Assembly (NCBI GenBank): GCA_963666535.1
Contig: OY762913.1
Coordinates: 2,046,001 to 2,110,000 of the forward strand
DNA length: 64,000 nt
Reading direction: 5' to 3'
From: G963666535 sp963666535
Lineage (GTDB): Bacteria > Bacillota > Clostridia > Oscillospirales > Oscillospiraceae
A program made the position numbers and the translations under genes. Below are positions 8,831 through 17,877 of the stretch, piece after piece (within the stretch, counting starts at the first letter, position 1; every line of letters begins with the position of its first letter). Under the pieces are notes generated by a model. That model saw only the letters and a program-made list of their open reading frames with translations. It was not told where the DNA came from and ran no database searches.

Positions 8831-10056
8831 AATCCGATTCCACCCGCATGGAACAGCGGCTAAAAGCCATTGCCGCCTGCACGGAAATTCCCGGCGAAAT
8901 CACCCGGCGCACCTATTCTCGGGCGTGGACAGCTGCCGTGGCTTATATTACCCAGGAAATGGAAAAAATCGGTTTGTCCGTCCGCATGGACTCTTTCGGC
9001 AATCTGATCGGCCAATATAATCCCGCAAGGTCCGCAGAAAAGCCCATCGGCATCGGTTCTCACCTGGACAGCGTCGTCAACGCAGGTGCCTATGACGGCG
9101 TGGCGGGTATTGTGGTTGGGCTGGAACTGGTGTCCATGCTCCACGAAAACGGCATCGTCCCCGCTCGCCCCATTGAAGTGCTGGCCACCGCAGACGAAGA
9201 GGGCGCTATTTGTCAGAAGGGATATTTTGGTGCCCGGTTTATGACCGGCGACATGACCATTCCGGAGCTTCTATCCTATCGAAACGCGGACGGTAAAAAT
9301 TTGGCGGAACTTCAGGCGGAGTGTTCCCTGTTTGCCGGGAAATCCTTTGGTGCCGACAATGGCTGGGCCAGGGACTACTACTCTTCCTTCTTAGAAATTC
9401 ATGTGGAACAGGGTAACGTCTTGGAGGGCGAACACCGGGATTTAGGCATTGTAAAAGGTGTGGTCGGCATTGGCCGTCTGTTTGTGGACATCGATGGCGA
9501 GTCTGACCACGCCGGGCCAACCCAGATGAAGGGTCGACGGGATGCCATGGTAGCCGCTTCTGACCTGATCGTAAAGGTGTGGAACGACGGTCAGGCCCAC
9601 AGTGGTGATCTGGTGGCCACCGTAGGACGAATTCACAACACGCCCAATATTCACAACGTCATTTCCGGCCATGTCTCTCTGGTGATTGATTATCGCGCAG
9701 CGCAGGACTCCACGGCCGCCGCGGCCGCGGATCGCTTTGCGGGTTATCTTCACAGCTTAGACGAAACTTACGGCGTAAAAACCACTATTTCCAAGCAAGT
9801 CTATACCCCGGTTGAGTACTTTTCTCCCGATCTCATTGAGAAATTTCGCGGACTTTCTATCCCCAACAGCATGGAACTTTTCTCCTGGGCAGGCCATGAC
9901 GCCAAGGCATTCGCCCAAGTGACCAACGCCGCCATGCTTTTCATGCCCAGTGTCGGTGGCAAGAGCCACAGTCCCTTGGAATTTACGGACATCAAAAGCT
10001 TTCAGCTGGTCTGCGACCATTTGATTCGCCTGCTTGACACGGAGGGAACGCTATGA
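8824..10056 (+). CDS. M20-family N-carbamoyl amidohydrolase (HyuC/AllC type)
   Basis: ATG 8824 overlaps the previous stop by seven bases and is preceded by GGAGGAAA. The 410-residue enzyme has the two-metal M20 pattern: GSHLDSV, YDGVAGIVVGLE, TADEEGAICQKGYFGARF, EIHVEQG and the late GGKSHSPLEFT. This subgroup comprises N-carbamoyl-L-amino acid hydrolases, beta-ureidopropionases and allantoate amidohydrolases, which release CO2 and ammonia from a ureido group. It probably acts on the ring-opened product of the preceding amidohydrolase. A second ureido/amide hydrolase follows, so which one takes the carbamoyl compound is open. Confidence 0.87.
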   Translation: MLKSDSTRMEQRLKAIAACTEIPGEITRRTYSRAWTAAVAYITQEMEKIGLSVRMDSFGNLIGQYNPARSAEKPIGIGSHLDSVVNAGAYDGVAGIVVGLELVSMLHENGIVPARPIEVLATADEEGAICQKGYFGARFMTGDMTIPELLSYRNADGKNLAELQAECSLFAGKSFGADNGWARDYYSSFLEIHVEQGNVLEGEHRDLGIVKGVVGIGRLFVDIDGESDHAGPTQMKGRRDAMVAASDLIVKVWNDGQAHSGDLVATVGRIHNTPNIHNVISGHVSLVIDYRAAQDSTAAAAADRFAGYLHSLDETYGVKTTISKQVYTPVEYFSPDLIEKFRGLSIPNSMELFSWAGHDAKAFAQVTNAAMLFMPSVGGKSHSPLEFTDIKSFQLVCDHLIRLLDTEGTL

Positions 10057-10835
10057 GAGCGGTCACAGTCGGACTGATTCAGCCGGAAGGTAAACTTCTG
10101 GATGTGGAGGGAAATCTTTCACTGGCAGAACGGGAAATCCGCACCGCAGCTTCCTTGGGCGCGGATATCGTCTGTCTGCCGGAACTGTTTGCCACAGGGT
10201 ATGACCTCCCCAAACTTGTCAATCGTCTGGCGGAATGCTCAGAACCTGTTTCCGGCGGTCCGGTTGTCCGGCATTTGAGTCGGCTGGCCCGGGAGCTACA
10301 CCTCTATATCGCCGCCGGGCTGATCCTTCGCGCACCTGAGGGCGGGTACTTTAACGGTGCCTGCTTTGTGAACGACGATGGCTCGTTGCAGGGCTACTAC
10401 ACAAAAAACAACCTTTTTGGCGGAGAGACGGAGGTTTTTATCTCAGACGGACAATACCGCGTTTTTGAAACCCGCTTTGGCAAGGTGGGCATCATCATCT
10501 GCTACGACAACAATTTTCCGGAACCCGCCCGGACGGTTACCCTTATGGGCGCGGAACTAATCCTGAATCCCTGTGCCTGGCGGGTACAGGACCGCAATTT
10601 GTTTGCTCAGATGACCTCAGCCCATGCCTGCGAGAATGCTGTCTTCTTCGGCGCCAGCAATCTGTATTACAATTCCCCGCAGCTTCAGCTCTTTGGCGGC
10701 AGCCGTCTGCTGGACCCCCAGGGCCACGTTCTGGTCGAAAGCCACGTCTCCGGCACAGACACCATTGTGGCCACGATCGATCTGGACACTCTCCCCGCTG
10801 GTGGCTCCCGGCCTGACCGACGGTCGATGGTTTAA
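10053..10835 (+). CDS. Nitrilase-superfamily carbon-nitrogen hydrolase
   Basis: A 260-residue protein whose ATG overlaps the previous stop (ATGA). The catalytic triad of the family is visible: Glu in CLPELFATGYD (near residue 44), Lys in GYYTKNNLFG (near 112) and Cys in GIIICYDNNFPEPAR (near 148). Members include N-carbamoyl-beta-alanine amidohydrolase, N-carbamoylputrescine amidase and omega-amidases. As last gene of the operon it may finish breakdown of the ureido product, or hydrolyse an amide that the M20 enzyme does not. Confidence 0.87.
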   Translation: MRAVTVGLIQPEGKLLDVEGNLSLAEREIRTAASLGADIVCLPELFATGYDLPKLVNRLAECSEPVSGGPVVRHLSRLARELHLYIAAGLILRAPEGGYFNGACFVNDDGSLQGYYTKNNLFGGETEVFISDGQYRVFETRFGKVGIIICYDNNFPEPARTVTLMGAELILNPCAWRVQDRNLFAQMTSAHACENAVFFGASNLYYNSPQLQLFGGSRLLDPQGHVLVESHVSGTDTIVATIDLDTLPAGGSRPDRRSMV

Positions 10836-10960
10836 CATGGGACTTACCTGACACCCTCCGCCAAAGGGCCGCTGTGGCAGGTACTCCGCGTGGAGCAACT
10901 TGTGCAAAACTTTGATGGTACCGAACGCTACGGGCAGTGATAGAAGCAGTATTAGAACAA

Positions 10961-11009
10961 GAAAAGACGAACAGAGGGCTGCGCAGCGCAGCCCTCTGTT
11001 CGTCTTTTC
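10961..11009. terminator. Perfect 23-bp bidirectional terminator
   Basis: Positions 10961-10983 and 10987-11009 are exact inverted repeats around a 3-base loop. The outer ends GAAAAG/CTTTTC give a T-tract on both strands. It sits between the convergent ends of the catabolic operon (+) and rpoD (-), so it should end transcription from both sides. Confidence 0.9.
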
Positions 11010-11042
11010 TGTTCCCAGTGGTTTTTTATGGATAGTTGTGCT

Positions 11043-12347
11043 TTAGTTCAGAAAATCTTTCAATTTCTTACTGCGGGACGGATGGCGCAACTTTCGCAAC
11101 GCCTTGGCCTCGATCTGGCGGATTCGCTCACGTGTCACGTTAAACTCCTTGCCAACCTCCTCCAAAGTGCGGGTACGGCCATCCTCAATCCCAAAGCGAA
11201 GTTTGAGCACCTTTTCCTCTCGTGGGGTCAGCGTGCCCAAAACGTCTACAAGCTGTTCCTTCAGCAGGGTGAAGGATGCAGCCTCGGCGGGCTCGGAAGC
11301 GTCCTCATCGGGGATAAAGTCGCCCAAATGACTGTCCTCTTCTTCGCCGATGGGTGTTTCCAGAGATACCGGTTCCTGGGCGATCTTCAAGATCTCCCGC
11401 ACCTTATCCACCGGCATACTCATCTCCTCGGCAATTTCCTCGGGAGAGGGATCATGTCCAAGCTCCTGCAAAAGCTGACGGGATACACGGATCACCTTAT
11501 TGATGGTCTCTACCATGTGGACGGGAATGCGGATGGTGCGAGCTTGGTCGGCGATGGCGCGGGTAATGGCCTGCCGGATCCACCAGGTCGCATAGGTGGA
11601 AAATTTATAACCCTTGGTGTAATCAAATTTTTCAACCGCTTTAATGAGGCCTAGGTTGCCCTCCTGAATCAGGTCGAGGAACAGCATACCGCGGCCCACA
11701 TAGCGTTTGGCAATGGAAACCACCAGACGCAGGTTTGCCTCTGCCAGCCGCTGCTTGGCGCGCTCCCCCTTATTCATTGCCCGGTCCAGTTCCTTTTGAA
11801 GTTCCTCGGTTATTTCCTCTCCCGTTTCTGCCATTTTTTCAATTTGCTTCTGTACCTCTATGCCAGCGCCCATCGCTTGCGCCAGCTCAATTTCTTCATC
11901 CGAGGTCAGCAGATTCACTTTACCAATCTCTTTTAGATACATGCGTACGGGGTCATCGATGCCAAAGGAATCCACCAGCGAATTGGGATCTACGATCTCT
12001 TCCTCTGCAATTTCCTCGATTTCCTCCAGGGGAGGATCCGCGTCATCAGGCAGTTCCGGGATGTAATCCTCTCCCGCTGTATCGATGCCCAGGTTTTCCA
12101 GCGTATCGTAAATCTTGTCCATCTGGTCACTCTCTAGGTTCATATCCTCAAGCACTTCCAGCAGTTCCGTGGAAGATAGGCTGCCTTTTTTCTTGCCTCG
12201 CTCAATCAGCTCGGCCACTTTTTCCGCACCGGACACGCCCTCCACCAGCTTCAGCAGTTCCGTGCGGCCGGTTTCCATACGCTCCTCGTTGCTCTCTTTG
12301 GTCTCTTTCTTTTCCTCCGCCGCGGCGTTGGTCTTTTTCGTACTCAT
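11043..12347 (-). CDS. rpoD: Primary sigma factor RpoD/SigA
   Basis: The 434-residue protein has an acidic N-terminus (region 1.1-like), then DPVRMYLKEIGKVNLLT (region 1.2) and a complete region 2 with YATWWIRQAITRAIADQ, which contacts and melts the -10 element. Region 3 and a C-terminal region 4 follow (LEEVGKEFNVTRERIRQIEAKAL), for -35 recognition. Length and order match the housekeeping sigma factor of Firmicutes. It overlaps dnaG by four bases and is last in the dgt-dnaG-rpoD run, the usual macromolecular-synthesis arrangement. Confidence 0.98.
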   Translation of the reverse strand: MSTKKTNAAAEEKKETKESNEERMETGRTELLKLVEGVSGAEKVAELIERGKKKGSLSSTELLEVLEDMNLESDQMDKIYDTLENLGIDTAGEDYIPELPDDADPPLEEIEEIAEEEIVDPNSLVDSFGIDDPVRMYLKEIGKVNLLTSDEEIELAQAMGAGIEVQKQIEKMAETGEEITEELQKELDRAMNKGERAKQRLAEANLRLVVSIAKRYVGRGMLFLDLIQEGNLGLIKAVEKFDYTKGYKFSTYATWWIRQAITRAIADQARTIRIPVHMVETINKVIRVSRQLLQELGHDPSPEEIAEEMSMPVDKVREILKIAQEPVSLETPIGEEEDSHLGDFIPDEDASEPAEAASFTLLKEQLVDVLGTLTPREEKVLKLRFGIEDGRTRTLEEVGKEFNVTRERIRQIEAKALRKLRHPSRSKKLKDFLN

Positions 12348-14101
12348 GCCTTATCCTCCATACCCTTTTTCTCTCTGTACCGTTCCTGTGCCGCCCGCAA
12401 CGCATCGTCACTACCGGTTCCAGTCCGTTTGAGATATTCCGTTTCTATCACCTTTATGTAATCCCCCAGTGCCAGCTGGCTGTTTTGCAGAGATTCCGGC
12501 TGGTCCATTACATAAACAAGATGGCTCATTTCCTCCTGCGTCAGTTCCCCGGTAAGCGCGGCGAGCTGTGTGCTCCGCTCCGTCTTAAACCGTTCCAACA
12601 GCATGCCGAATACTTTACTCAAAATCGGCGCTGAAAACTTCTCCGCCGTGAGTGTTCCGATCCGCCCAAATAGCTCAGGCTCCAGCAGCATCAACCGCAA
12701 AACACCTTCCTCCGCCCGAGCAGAGCGAATATTTTGGTACTTCATCGACCGCGCTTTGGGCTGCAATTGAATCGCTGGGGTCAGGTCTTTCCGCTCCTGC
12801 TGCTTGTTCTCCTTGCGGATCCGGCGCGTCAACTCCTTCTTGACCTCCTGCGCCATGGCTTCCGCCGAGATGCCGGCGCTTTCCGCCGCCCGTGTGCCGT
12901 ACACCTCGCGCTCCACCGCGCTGCGAAGCGATGCCACAAGCCCCGTGGCCTCTTTTAAAAATTCAACCCGCTGGCTGTCGTCCTCTAAATGATACTTTTG
13001 ACGGATGCTATCCAGCCTATATTCAATGTGGTTCTCGCTCTGTTCCAACAGCTTACGAAAGGCATCCGCACCGAATTTCCCAATATACTCATCCGGGTCC
13101 TTGGCACCCTGCATCCGCAGCACCTTCACCTTCAGACCCGCCTGTTCCAATATGGGGATGGCCCTCTGGGCCGCCGACAGCCCTGCACCGTCTCCGTCGT
13201 AGCAGATCACCGTCTCCTTGGTGTACTTGGCCAGCAGCTGCGCGTGTTCCGTCGTCAGCGACGTACCCAGCGATGCCACCGCGCAGTCAATCCCCGCCTG
13301 ATGCAGAGAAATCGTGTCCATATAGCCCTCGGTCAAAACCAAACGGCCCTCTTGCGATTTTCGGGCAATGTTCAGGGCAAACACGTTTCGGCTCTTGTTA
13401 TAGATCACAGTGTCTGGAGAATTTAGGTACTTTGGCTTGCTGTCATCCAGTACCCGTCCGCCAAAGCCAATGACCTCTCCCCGCAGATCAATAATGGGGA
13501 ACATGACCCGGTTACGAAACCGGTCATAAATACGGCCGTTATCGCTCTGCACCACAAGACCCGCATCCAGCAGATCCCCCTTCTGGTACCCCCGTTCCGC
13601 CATAGCCCGGATCAGCCCATCCCACTCGTCCGGCGCACAGCCAAGGCCAAATCGGGTGATGGTGCTTCGGGACAGTCTGCGCTGCTGCAGATACTCCGCC
13701 CCCGCTCGTCCTGTTGACGCCTGCAGCGTATCATGGAAAAAACGGGCCGCTTCCTTGTTCAGCGCCAACAGCCGCTGCCGCCGCTCGCGCATGCCCGCAC
13801 TGTCTCCTACCTCAGGGACTTCCATGCCCACCTTCTGCGCCAGCAAACGCACGGCATCGGGATAAGGCAGGTTCTCCACTTCCATGATAAAATTGATCAC
13901 GCCGCCACCCTTGCCACAACCAAAACATTTGTAAATTTGCCGGTCCGGCACGACGTGAAATGAGGGCGTTTTTTCGCTGTGAAAGGGGCAAAGCCCCCAC
14001 AGGCTGTTTCCCTTTCTACTGAGGGACACATACCCACCTACCACGTCCGCAATATCGCTGCGTGCCAAAAGTTCATCAATAAAGCTATCGGGTATGGCCA
14101 A
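12344..14101 (-). CDS. dnaG: DNA primase
   Basis: The 585-residue product starts with the CHC2 zinc-binding domain (Cys38, His41, Cys59, Cys62 in CPFH and CFGCG). The catalytic core and TOPRIM fold follow, with LTEGYMDTISLHQAG near residue 255 and CYDGDGAG near 300. A C-terminal helical domain for DnaB helicase contact ends the protein. It makes RNA primers at the replication fork. Translation is coupled to rpoD through a four-base overlap. Confidence 0.97.
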   Translation of the reverse strand: MAIPDSFIDELLARSDIADVVGGYVSLSRKGNSLWGLCPFHSEKTPSFHVVPDRQIYKCFGCGKGGGVINFIMEVENLPYPDAVRLLAQKVGMEVPEVGDSAGMRERRQRLLALNKEAARFFHDTLQASTGRAGAEYLQQRRLSRSTITRFGLGCAPDEWDGLIRAMAERGYQKGDLLDAGLVVQSDNGRIYDRFRNRVMFPIIDLRGEVIGFGGRVLDDSKPKYLNSPDTVIYNKSRNVFALNIARKSQEGRLVLTEGYMDTISLHQAGIDCAVASLGTSLTTEHAQLLAKYTKETVICYDGDGAGLSAAQRAIPILEQAGLKVKVLRMQGAKDPDEYIGKFGADAFRKLLEQSENHIEYRLDSIRQKYHLEDDSQRVEFLKEATGLVASLRSAVEREVYGTRAAESAGISAEAMAQEVKKELTRRIRKENKQQERKDLTPAIQLQPKARSMKYQNIRSARAEEGVLRLMLLEPELFGRIGTLTAEKFSAPILSKVFGMLLERFKTERSTQLAALTGELTQEEMSHLVYVMDQPESLQNSQLALGDYIKVIETEYLKRTGTGSDDALRAAQERYREKKGMEDKA

Positions 14102-14191
14102 GTCTGTTCCCTCCCTCTACTCAAGTTTGTCCAGTTTTGGTTTGTTTTAGGACAAAATTCCGCATTCTGCCCGCAGCAAAGCAGGTTTTTC

Positions 14192-15202
14192 TCACTTTAC
14201 CGTCCATGCGGAGGGGATAAAAAGCGCCCCATACCGATCCACGGCAAATTTGTCTGTCATTCCGGCAATGTAATCACACACTGCCCGGTCAACGCCCTCT
14301 TCCGCACAAATCAGCTGATATTCCGGAGGCAGTTTTTCCGGGGCATCCTTATAATATGCAAACAAACGGCGCAACATTTCCTGTGCCTTGCCCTCTTCTC
14401 CCTTTGCCATGGGGTTGGTGTATACACTGTCGAACATGAACTGCTTGAGTTCTTGCATGGCCTGTCCGATCTCCGTTGTCTGGGAAATATCTGGGTTTCC
14501 CTCGCTTGCCGCAATCACATCCATCACCAGCGTATTGATGCGCTCGGCGCGGGTAAAGCCCAGCGTGCTGCTCAGCTCCACCGGGATATCAATGGGGTAA
14601 ATCACACCCCCGCGGATCGCATCGTCGATATCATGATTGATGTACGCAATCTGATCAGCCAGTCGCACAATACGCCCTTCCAGCGTGTCAGCGGATTTGC
14701 CGTGGGTGTGACAGAGGATGCCGTCCCGCACCTCGTAAGTCAAATTCAGTCCCTCGCCGTCCTTCTCCAGCCGGTCCACCACCCGCAGGGACTGTTCATA
14801 GTGGCGGAATCCCTCGGGCATGATTTCGTTGAGCAGTCGTTCCCCGGCGTGGCCAAAGGGTGTATGACCCAAATCGTGTCCCAAGGCGATGGCCTCGGTC
14901 AGATCCTCGTTCAAGGAAAGTCCTCGGGCAATGGTGCGGGCAACTCGCGCCACCTCCAGCGTGTGGGTCATGCGGGTGCGGTAATGATCTCCCTCTGGCT
15001 GCAAAAACACTTGTGTCTTGTGCTTGAGACGCCGAAAGGTCTTAGAATGGACGATGCGGTCGGTGTCCCGCTGAAAACAGGTGCGGATGGTGCAGGGTTC
15101 TTCCTCCCGCAGCCTCCCCTTACTGCTCACAGAGGGGCAAGCGTAAACGGATAAAAATTGCAGTTCCTGCTGTTCCACCCGTTCACGGATCATCATTGTC
15201 AT
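14192..15202 (-). CDS. dgt: dGTPase-like HD-domain triphosphohydrolase
   Basis: A 336-residue HD-domain protein: TRMTHTLEVARVAR near residue 90 and the IALGHDLGHTPFGHAGE motif near 115 supply the metal-binding H...HD...D set. The family hydrolyses dGTP or other dNTPs to nucleoside plus triphosphate. Its position at the head of dnaG-rpoD is common in Clostridia. Two ATGs (15202 and 15196) both fit the AGAGGATGA ribosome site; I keep the first. Confidence 0.92.
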   Translation of the reverse strand: MTMMIRERVEQQELQFLSVYACPSVSSKGRLREEEPCTIRTCFQRDTDRIVHSKTFRRLKHKTQVFLQPEGDHYRTRMTHTLEVARVARTIARGLSLNEDLTEAIALGHDLGHTPFGHAGERLLNEIMPEGFRHYEQSLRVVDRLEKDGEGLNLTYEVRDGILCHTHGKSADTLEGRIVRLADQIAYINHDIDDAIRGGVIYPIDIPVELSSTLGFTRAERINTLVMDVIAASEGNPDISQTTEIGQAMQELKQFMFDSVYTNPMAKGEEGKAQEMLRRLFAYYKDAPEKLPPEYQLICAEEGVDRAVCDYIAGMTDKFAVDRYGALFIPSAWTVK

Positions 15203-15232
15203 TCATCCTCTCTGCGGTGGTTTTTATTTGCA

Positions 15233-15261
15233 TGTATAGATATATACAACGTAAAGTGCAA
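15233..15261 (-). promoter_or_regulatory. Vegetative promoter of dgt-dnaG-rpoD
   Basis: Read on the minus strand: -35 TTGCAC (15256-15261), 17-base spacer, -10 TATACA (15233-15238), about 30 bases upstream of the dgt start. The 15.2-15.4 kb gap contains no gene that I can see. Confidence 0.6.
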
Positions 15262-15409
15262 AAACCCTTCTTTTTTTCCTCTTTTTTGCGTATAGCGAGA
15301 AAGTATTTCTTAGCTATTGGCAGGAGACCGTTAAGAACTGGCGATTCGTCTGCCTGTCATTCAAGTAAACACAGCATTTTGTCGGAATTCTTCTGTCCTG
15401 TTTGCCAAA

Positions 15410-16039
15410 TTAGCCCTGCCTAGGCACAGCGCAAAACTCTTCGCCTTCCATCTCCACCATAACAGTCCCGGCAGACAGTTCGGTTACCCCGGCACAAAAC
15501 GATTCTGTGTTCTCCTCGGGCAGAAGGGCATGCAGCCGCACCTGATCTGCGTACTCCATTTCGGCGATCACGCCGCCCATTCCTTCCACAGTCAGCTTTA
15601 TTCGCTCCAAAAGGCGATAATCACAGGGGACGACTACCTTGCTCCAGCGGCGCACCACAGATATCCCCGCCGCGTCCAGCGCATCCTTGGCTGAGCGCGT
15701 ATAGGCTCGCAGCAGCCCTCCTGCGCCCAACAGCACGCCACCGAAGTATCGCGTTACGACACAGCACACGTTCACAACGCCTTCCCGCTGAAACACCTCC
15801 AGCATGGGTTGTCCTGCGGTCCCCTGTGGCTCCCCATCGTCAGAATAACGTACTGGTCCGTTCTTCATCACATAGCACCAGCAGTTATGTCGGGCATCAT
15901 AGTGCCTTTTTTTCGTGGCTTCAATGTACGCACGCGCCTCTTCCTCGGTTTCCACCGGCCATACTTGGCCAAGAAAGCGAGAGCGCTTTTCGATGAATTC
16001 CGTCTGGCTGTTCCCACTTGGGACATAGTACTCTGTCAT
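15410..16039 (-). CDS. YigZ/IMPACT family protein
   Basis: The start is set at ATG 16039, which overlaps the upstream GNAT stop by four bases, giving 209 residues. YFGGVLLGAGGLLRAYTRSAKDAL near residue 95 and KKRHYDARHNCWCYV near 45 are hallmarks of the YigZ/UPF0029 family (N-terminal IMPACT domain plus a C-terminal ferredoxin-like domain). Bacterial members are of uncertain biochemical role; eukaryotic IMPACT modulates translation control. Confidence 0.9.
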   Translation of the reverse strand: MTEYYVPSGNSQTEFIEKRSRFLGQVWPVETEEEARAYIEATKKRHYDARHNCWCYVMKNGPVRYSDDGEPQGTAGQPMLEVFQREGVVNVCCVVTRYFGGVLLGAGGLLRAYTRSAKDALDAAGISVVRRWSKVVVPCDYRLLERIKLTVEGMGGVIAEMEYADQVRLHALLPEENTESFCAGVTELSAGTVMVEMEGEEFCAVPRQG

Positions 16040-16569
16040 GCCCGCTGCCACTCTTCTTTTGTCAGGGCATAATGATACTCCGTGCGCGTTTCCCCCATCA
16101 ACGGAACCTTTCCCCGACTGGTGAAGCGGTAGAGAAACCCGCATTTCTCTACCACTCGCTTCGATTTTTCATTGCCTTCATAGTACCCGCACCAGATGGT
16201 ACGTAGGCCCATCTTCTCAAAACCATACTCCATCACCGCGCGTACGGCTTCCGGCATCAGGCCTCGCCCCCAGTAATCGGGATGCAGGGCATACCCGATC
16301 TCGTTGTCGGGCTGGGGCAGCGTGTCCCGAAAAACATCCACAAAGCCCACGGAACCCAGAACCTTTCCGCTCTCCTTCAGCACCACAGCCGCAACCCGCC
16401 CGGTGGCAAACACCGTGCGGATAATCTCCAAACTCTCGGCTTCGTCTCGATGCGCTGGCCAGCCTGCAATAGGCCCCACGCGGGGATCTTTGGCGTAGTC
16501 AAATACGTCCTCCCCATCGCTGTCGCAAAATGGACGCAGGATCAGTCGTCGTGTTTCGATTCGCTCCAT
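16036..16569 (-). CDS. GNAT N-acetyltransferase (RimJ-like)
   Basis: The 177-residue protein opens with METRRLILRPF-type sequence (ERIETRRLILRPF). It contains the acetyl-CoA-binding region EIGYALHPDYWGRGLMPEAVRAVMEYGFE near residue 95 and ends in the family's N-EGNEKSKRVVEKCGF segment. This is the RimJ/RimL class that acetylates protein or small-molecule amines. It overlaps hflX upstream by 28 bases, so it is co-transcribed. The substrate is unknown. Confidence 0.9.
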   Translation of the reverse strand: MERIETRRLILRPFCDSDGEDVFDYAKDPRVGPIAGWPAHRDEAESLEIIRTVFATGRVAAVVLKESGKVLGSVGFVDVFRDTLPQPDNEIGYALHPDYWGRGLMPEAVRAVMEYGFEKMGLRTIWCGYYEGNEKSKRVVEKCGFLYRFTSRGKVPLMGETRTEYHYALTKEEWQRA

Positions 16570-17834
16570 ATGAATTCACTCACCTGTCCCATAATTTTCG
16601 GCGTGCAGACAGCTGTAACCTCAACGGTTTCTCCGTATTCCACGCTCTCTACGCTTGCCTCGCGGTAGAGCATGTCCAAAACACCGCCCTTGTCGTAAGG
16701 GATGTGCAGAAGCAGTTTGTGTGCACCCAGATCCAGCCGCTTCCCGATGGCTGCCAACAGCTCGTCCAGACCTTGTCCCGTCTTTGCGGAAATGGACACA
16801 ATATCCTCCCCATGGGGTGTGATTTCTCCCGTGTAAAGATCTGCCTTATTAAACACATCAATGCAGGGTGTCTGCTCGGCGCCCAACTCCCGGATCAGTG
16901 CGCTTACGACCTGGGCTTGCTCCTGCCACTCGGGGTTCGAAGTATCAATGACATGGAGCAATAGATCGGCAAAGGTCAGTTCCTCCAGCGTTGCCTTAAA
17001 GGCATCCACCAGATGGTGGGGTAGCTTTCGGATAAAGCCCACGGTATCAGACAGCAAAACCGTGCAGGTTTCGGATATCTCCAGCATCCGCGTGGTCGTG
17101 TCCAGCGTATCGAACAGGCGGTTGTTGGCAGGAATCCCCGCATCGGTCAATGCGTTCAAAAGAGTCGATTTCCCCGCATTGGTGTACCCTACGATGGCCA
17201 CCACAGGGATCTCGTTCTTTAGGCGGCGCTCCCGTTGGACGCCCCGCACGCGGCGCACTTCCGTCAGTTCCTCCTCAAGCTTTGTAATTTTGCGGTGGAT
17301 ATGCCGACGATCAGTCTCCAGCTGGGTTTCGCCGGGCCCCCGGGTGCCGATGGGCGACTTACCGCCGGAAGCGGTCTGCCGCACCAGGTGGCTCCACATA
17401 CCGGTCAGCCGTGGCAGTAAATATTTGTACTGAGCCAGCTCCACCTGCAGCCGCCCCTCCCTGGTCTGGGCGCGCTTTGCAAAAATGTCTAAAATCAGGC
17501 CGGATCGATCCATGACCGCGACCCCCATATCCTCCCCCAGCGCTCGCTGCTGAGAGGGAGACAGGCTGTTGTCAAAAACCACAAGGTCGGCCCCCTGTGC
17601 CTGGGCTAACTGCTTGACTTCTTCCACCTTCCCCTGCCCGATAAACGTGCGGGGATCCGGGGTTTCCTTGTTCTGCATCACAATGCCCATGCATTCGCCG
17701 CCTGCCGTTTCCAGCAGGGCCGCAAGCTCTGCAAGGCTGGCTTCGGTGGCGTTCTCCTCGTCGGTAAGACAGTGGGCGGAAAGACCCACCAGCACCGCGC
17801 GGTTGATGCTCGTTTCGGTGATCATTTCTCTCAT
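16542..17834 (-). CDS. hflX: Ribosome-associated GTPase HflX
   Basis: I choose ATG 17834, preceded by GGAGGA, over an ATG 15 bases upstream that would place the ribosome site inside the gene; this gives 430 residues. An N-terminal HflX domain with the SPSQQRALGEDMGVAVMDRSGLILDIFA motif is followed by a glycine-rich linker. The G domain follows, with GYTNAGKST (G1), DTVGFIRKLPH (G3) and NKAD (G4). HflX binds 50S/70S ribosomes and rescues stalled or hibernating ones. Confidence 0.95.
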   Translation of the reverse strand: MREMITETSINRAVLVGLSAHCLTDEENATEASLAELAALLETAGGECMGIVMQNKETPDPRTFIGQGKVEEVKQLAQAQGADLVVFDNSLSPSQQRALGEDMGVAVMDRSGLILDIFAKRAQTREGRLQVELAQYKYLLPRLTGMWSHLVRQTASGGKSPIGTRGPGETQLETDRRHIHRKITKLEEELTEVRRVRGVQRERRLKNEIPVVAIVGYTNAGKSTLLNALTDAGIPANNRLFDTLDTTTRMLEISETCTVLLSDTVGFIRKLPHHLVDAFKATLEELTFADLLLHVIDTSNPEWQEQAQVVSALIRELGAEQTPCIDVFNKADLYTGEITPHGEDIVSISAKTGQGLDELLAAIGKRLDLGAHKLLLHIPYDKGGVLDMLYREASVESVEYGETVEVTAVCTPKIMGQVSEFIWSESKHDD

Positions 17835-17877
17835 GGTTTCCTCCGTCAAAAGTGCGCGGTCACAGCCCTACCAGCGG

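Noticed and set aside
11735..12634. A 299-codon plus-strand frame opposite rpoD/dnaG
   Set aside because: It is antisense to two certain genes, rich in Pro/Ser/Cys/Arg, and has no domain or ribosome site.
13979..15154. A 391-codon plus-strand frame opposite dnaG/dgt
   Set aside because: A shadow of dgt in a GC-rich region; its His/Gln-rich composition and lack of domain argue against a gene.
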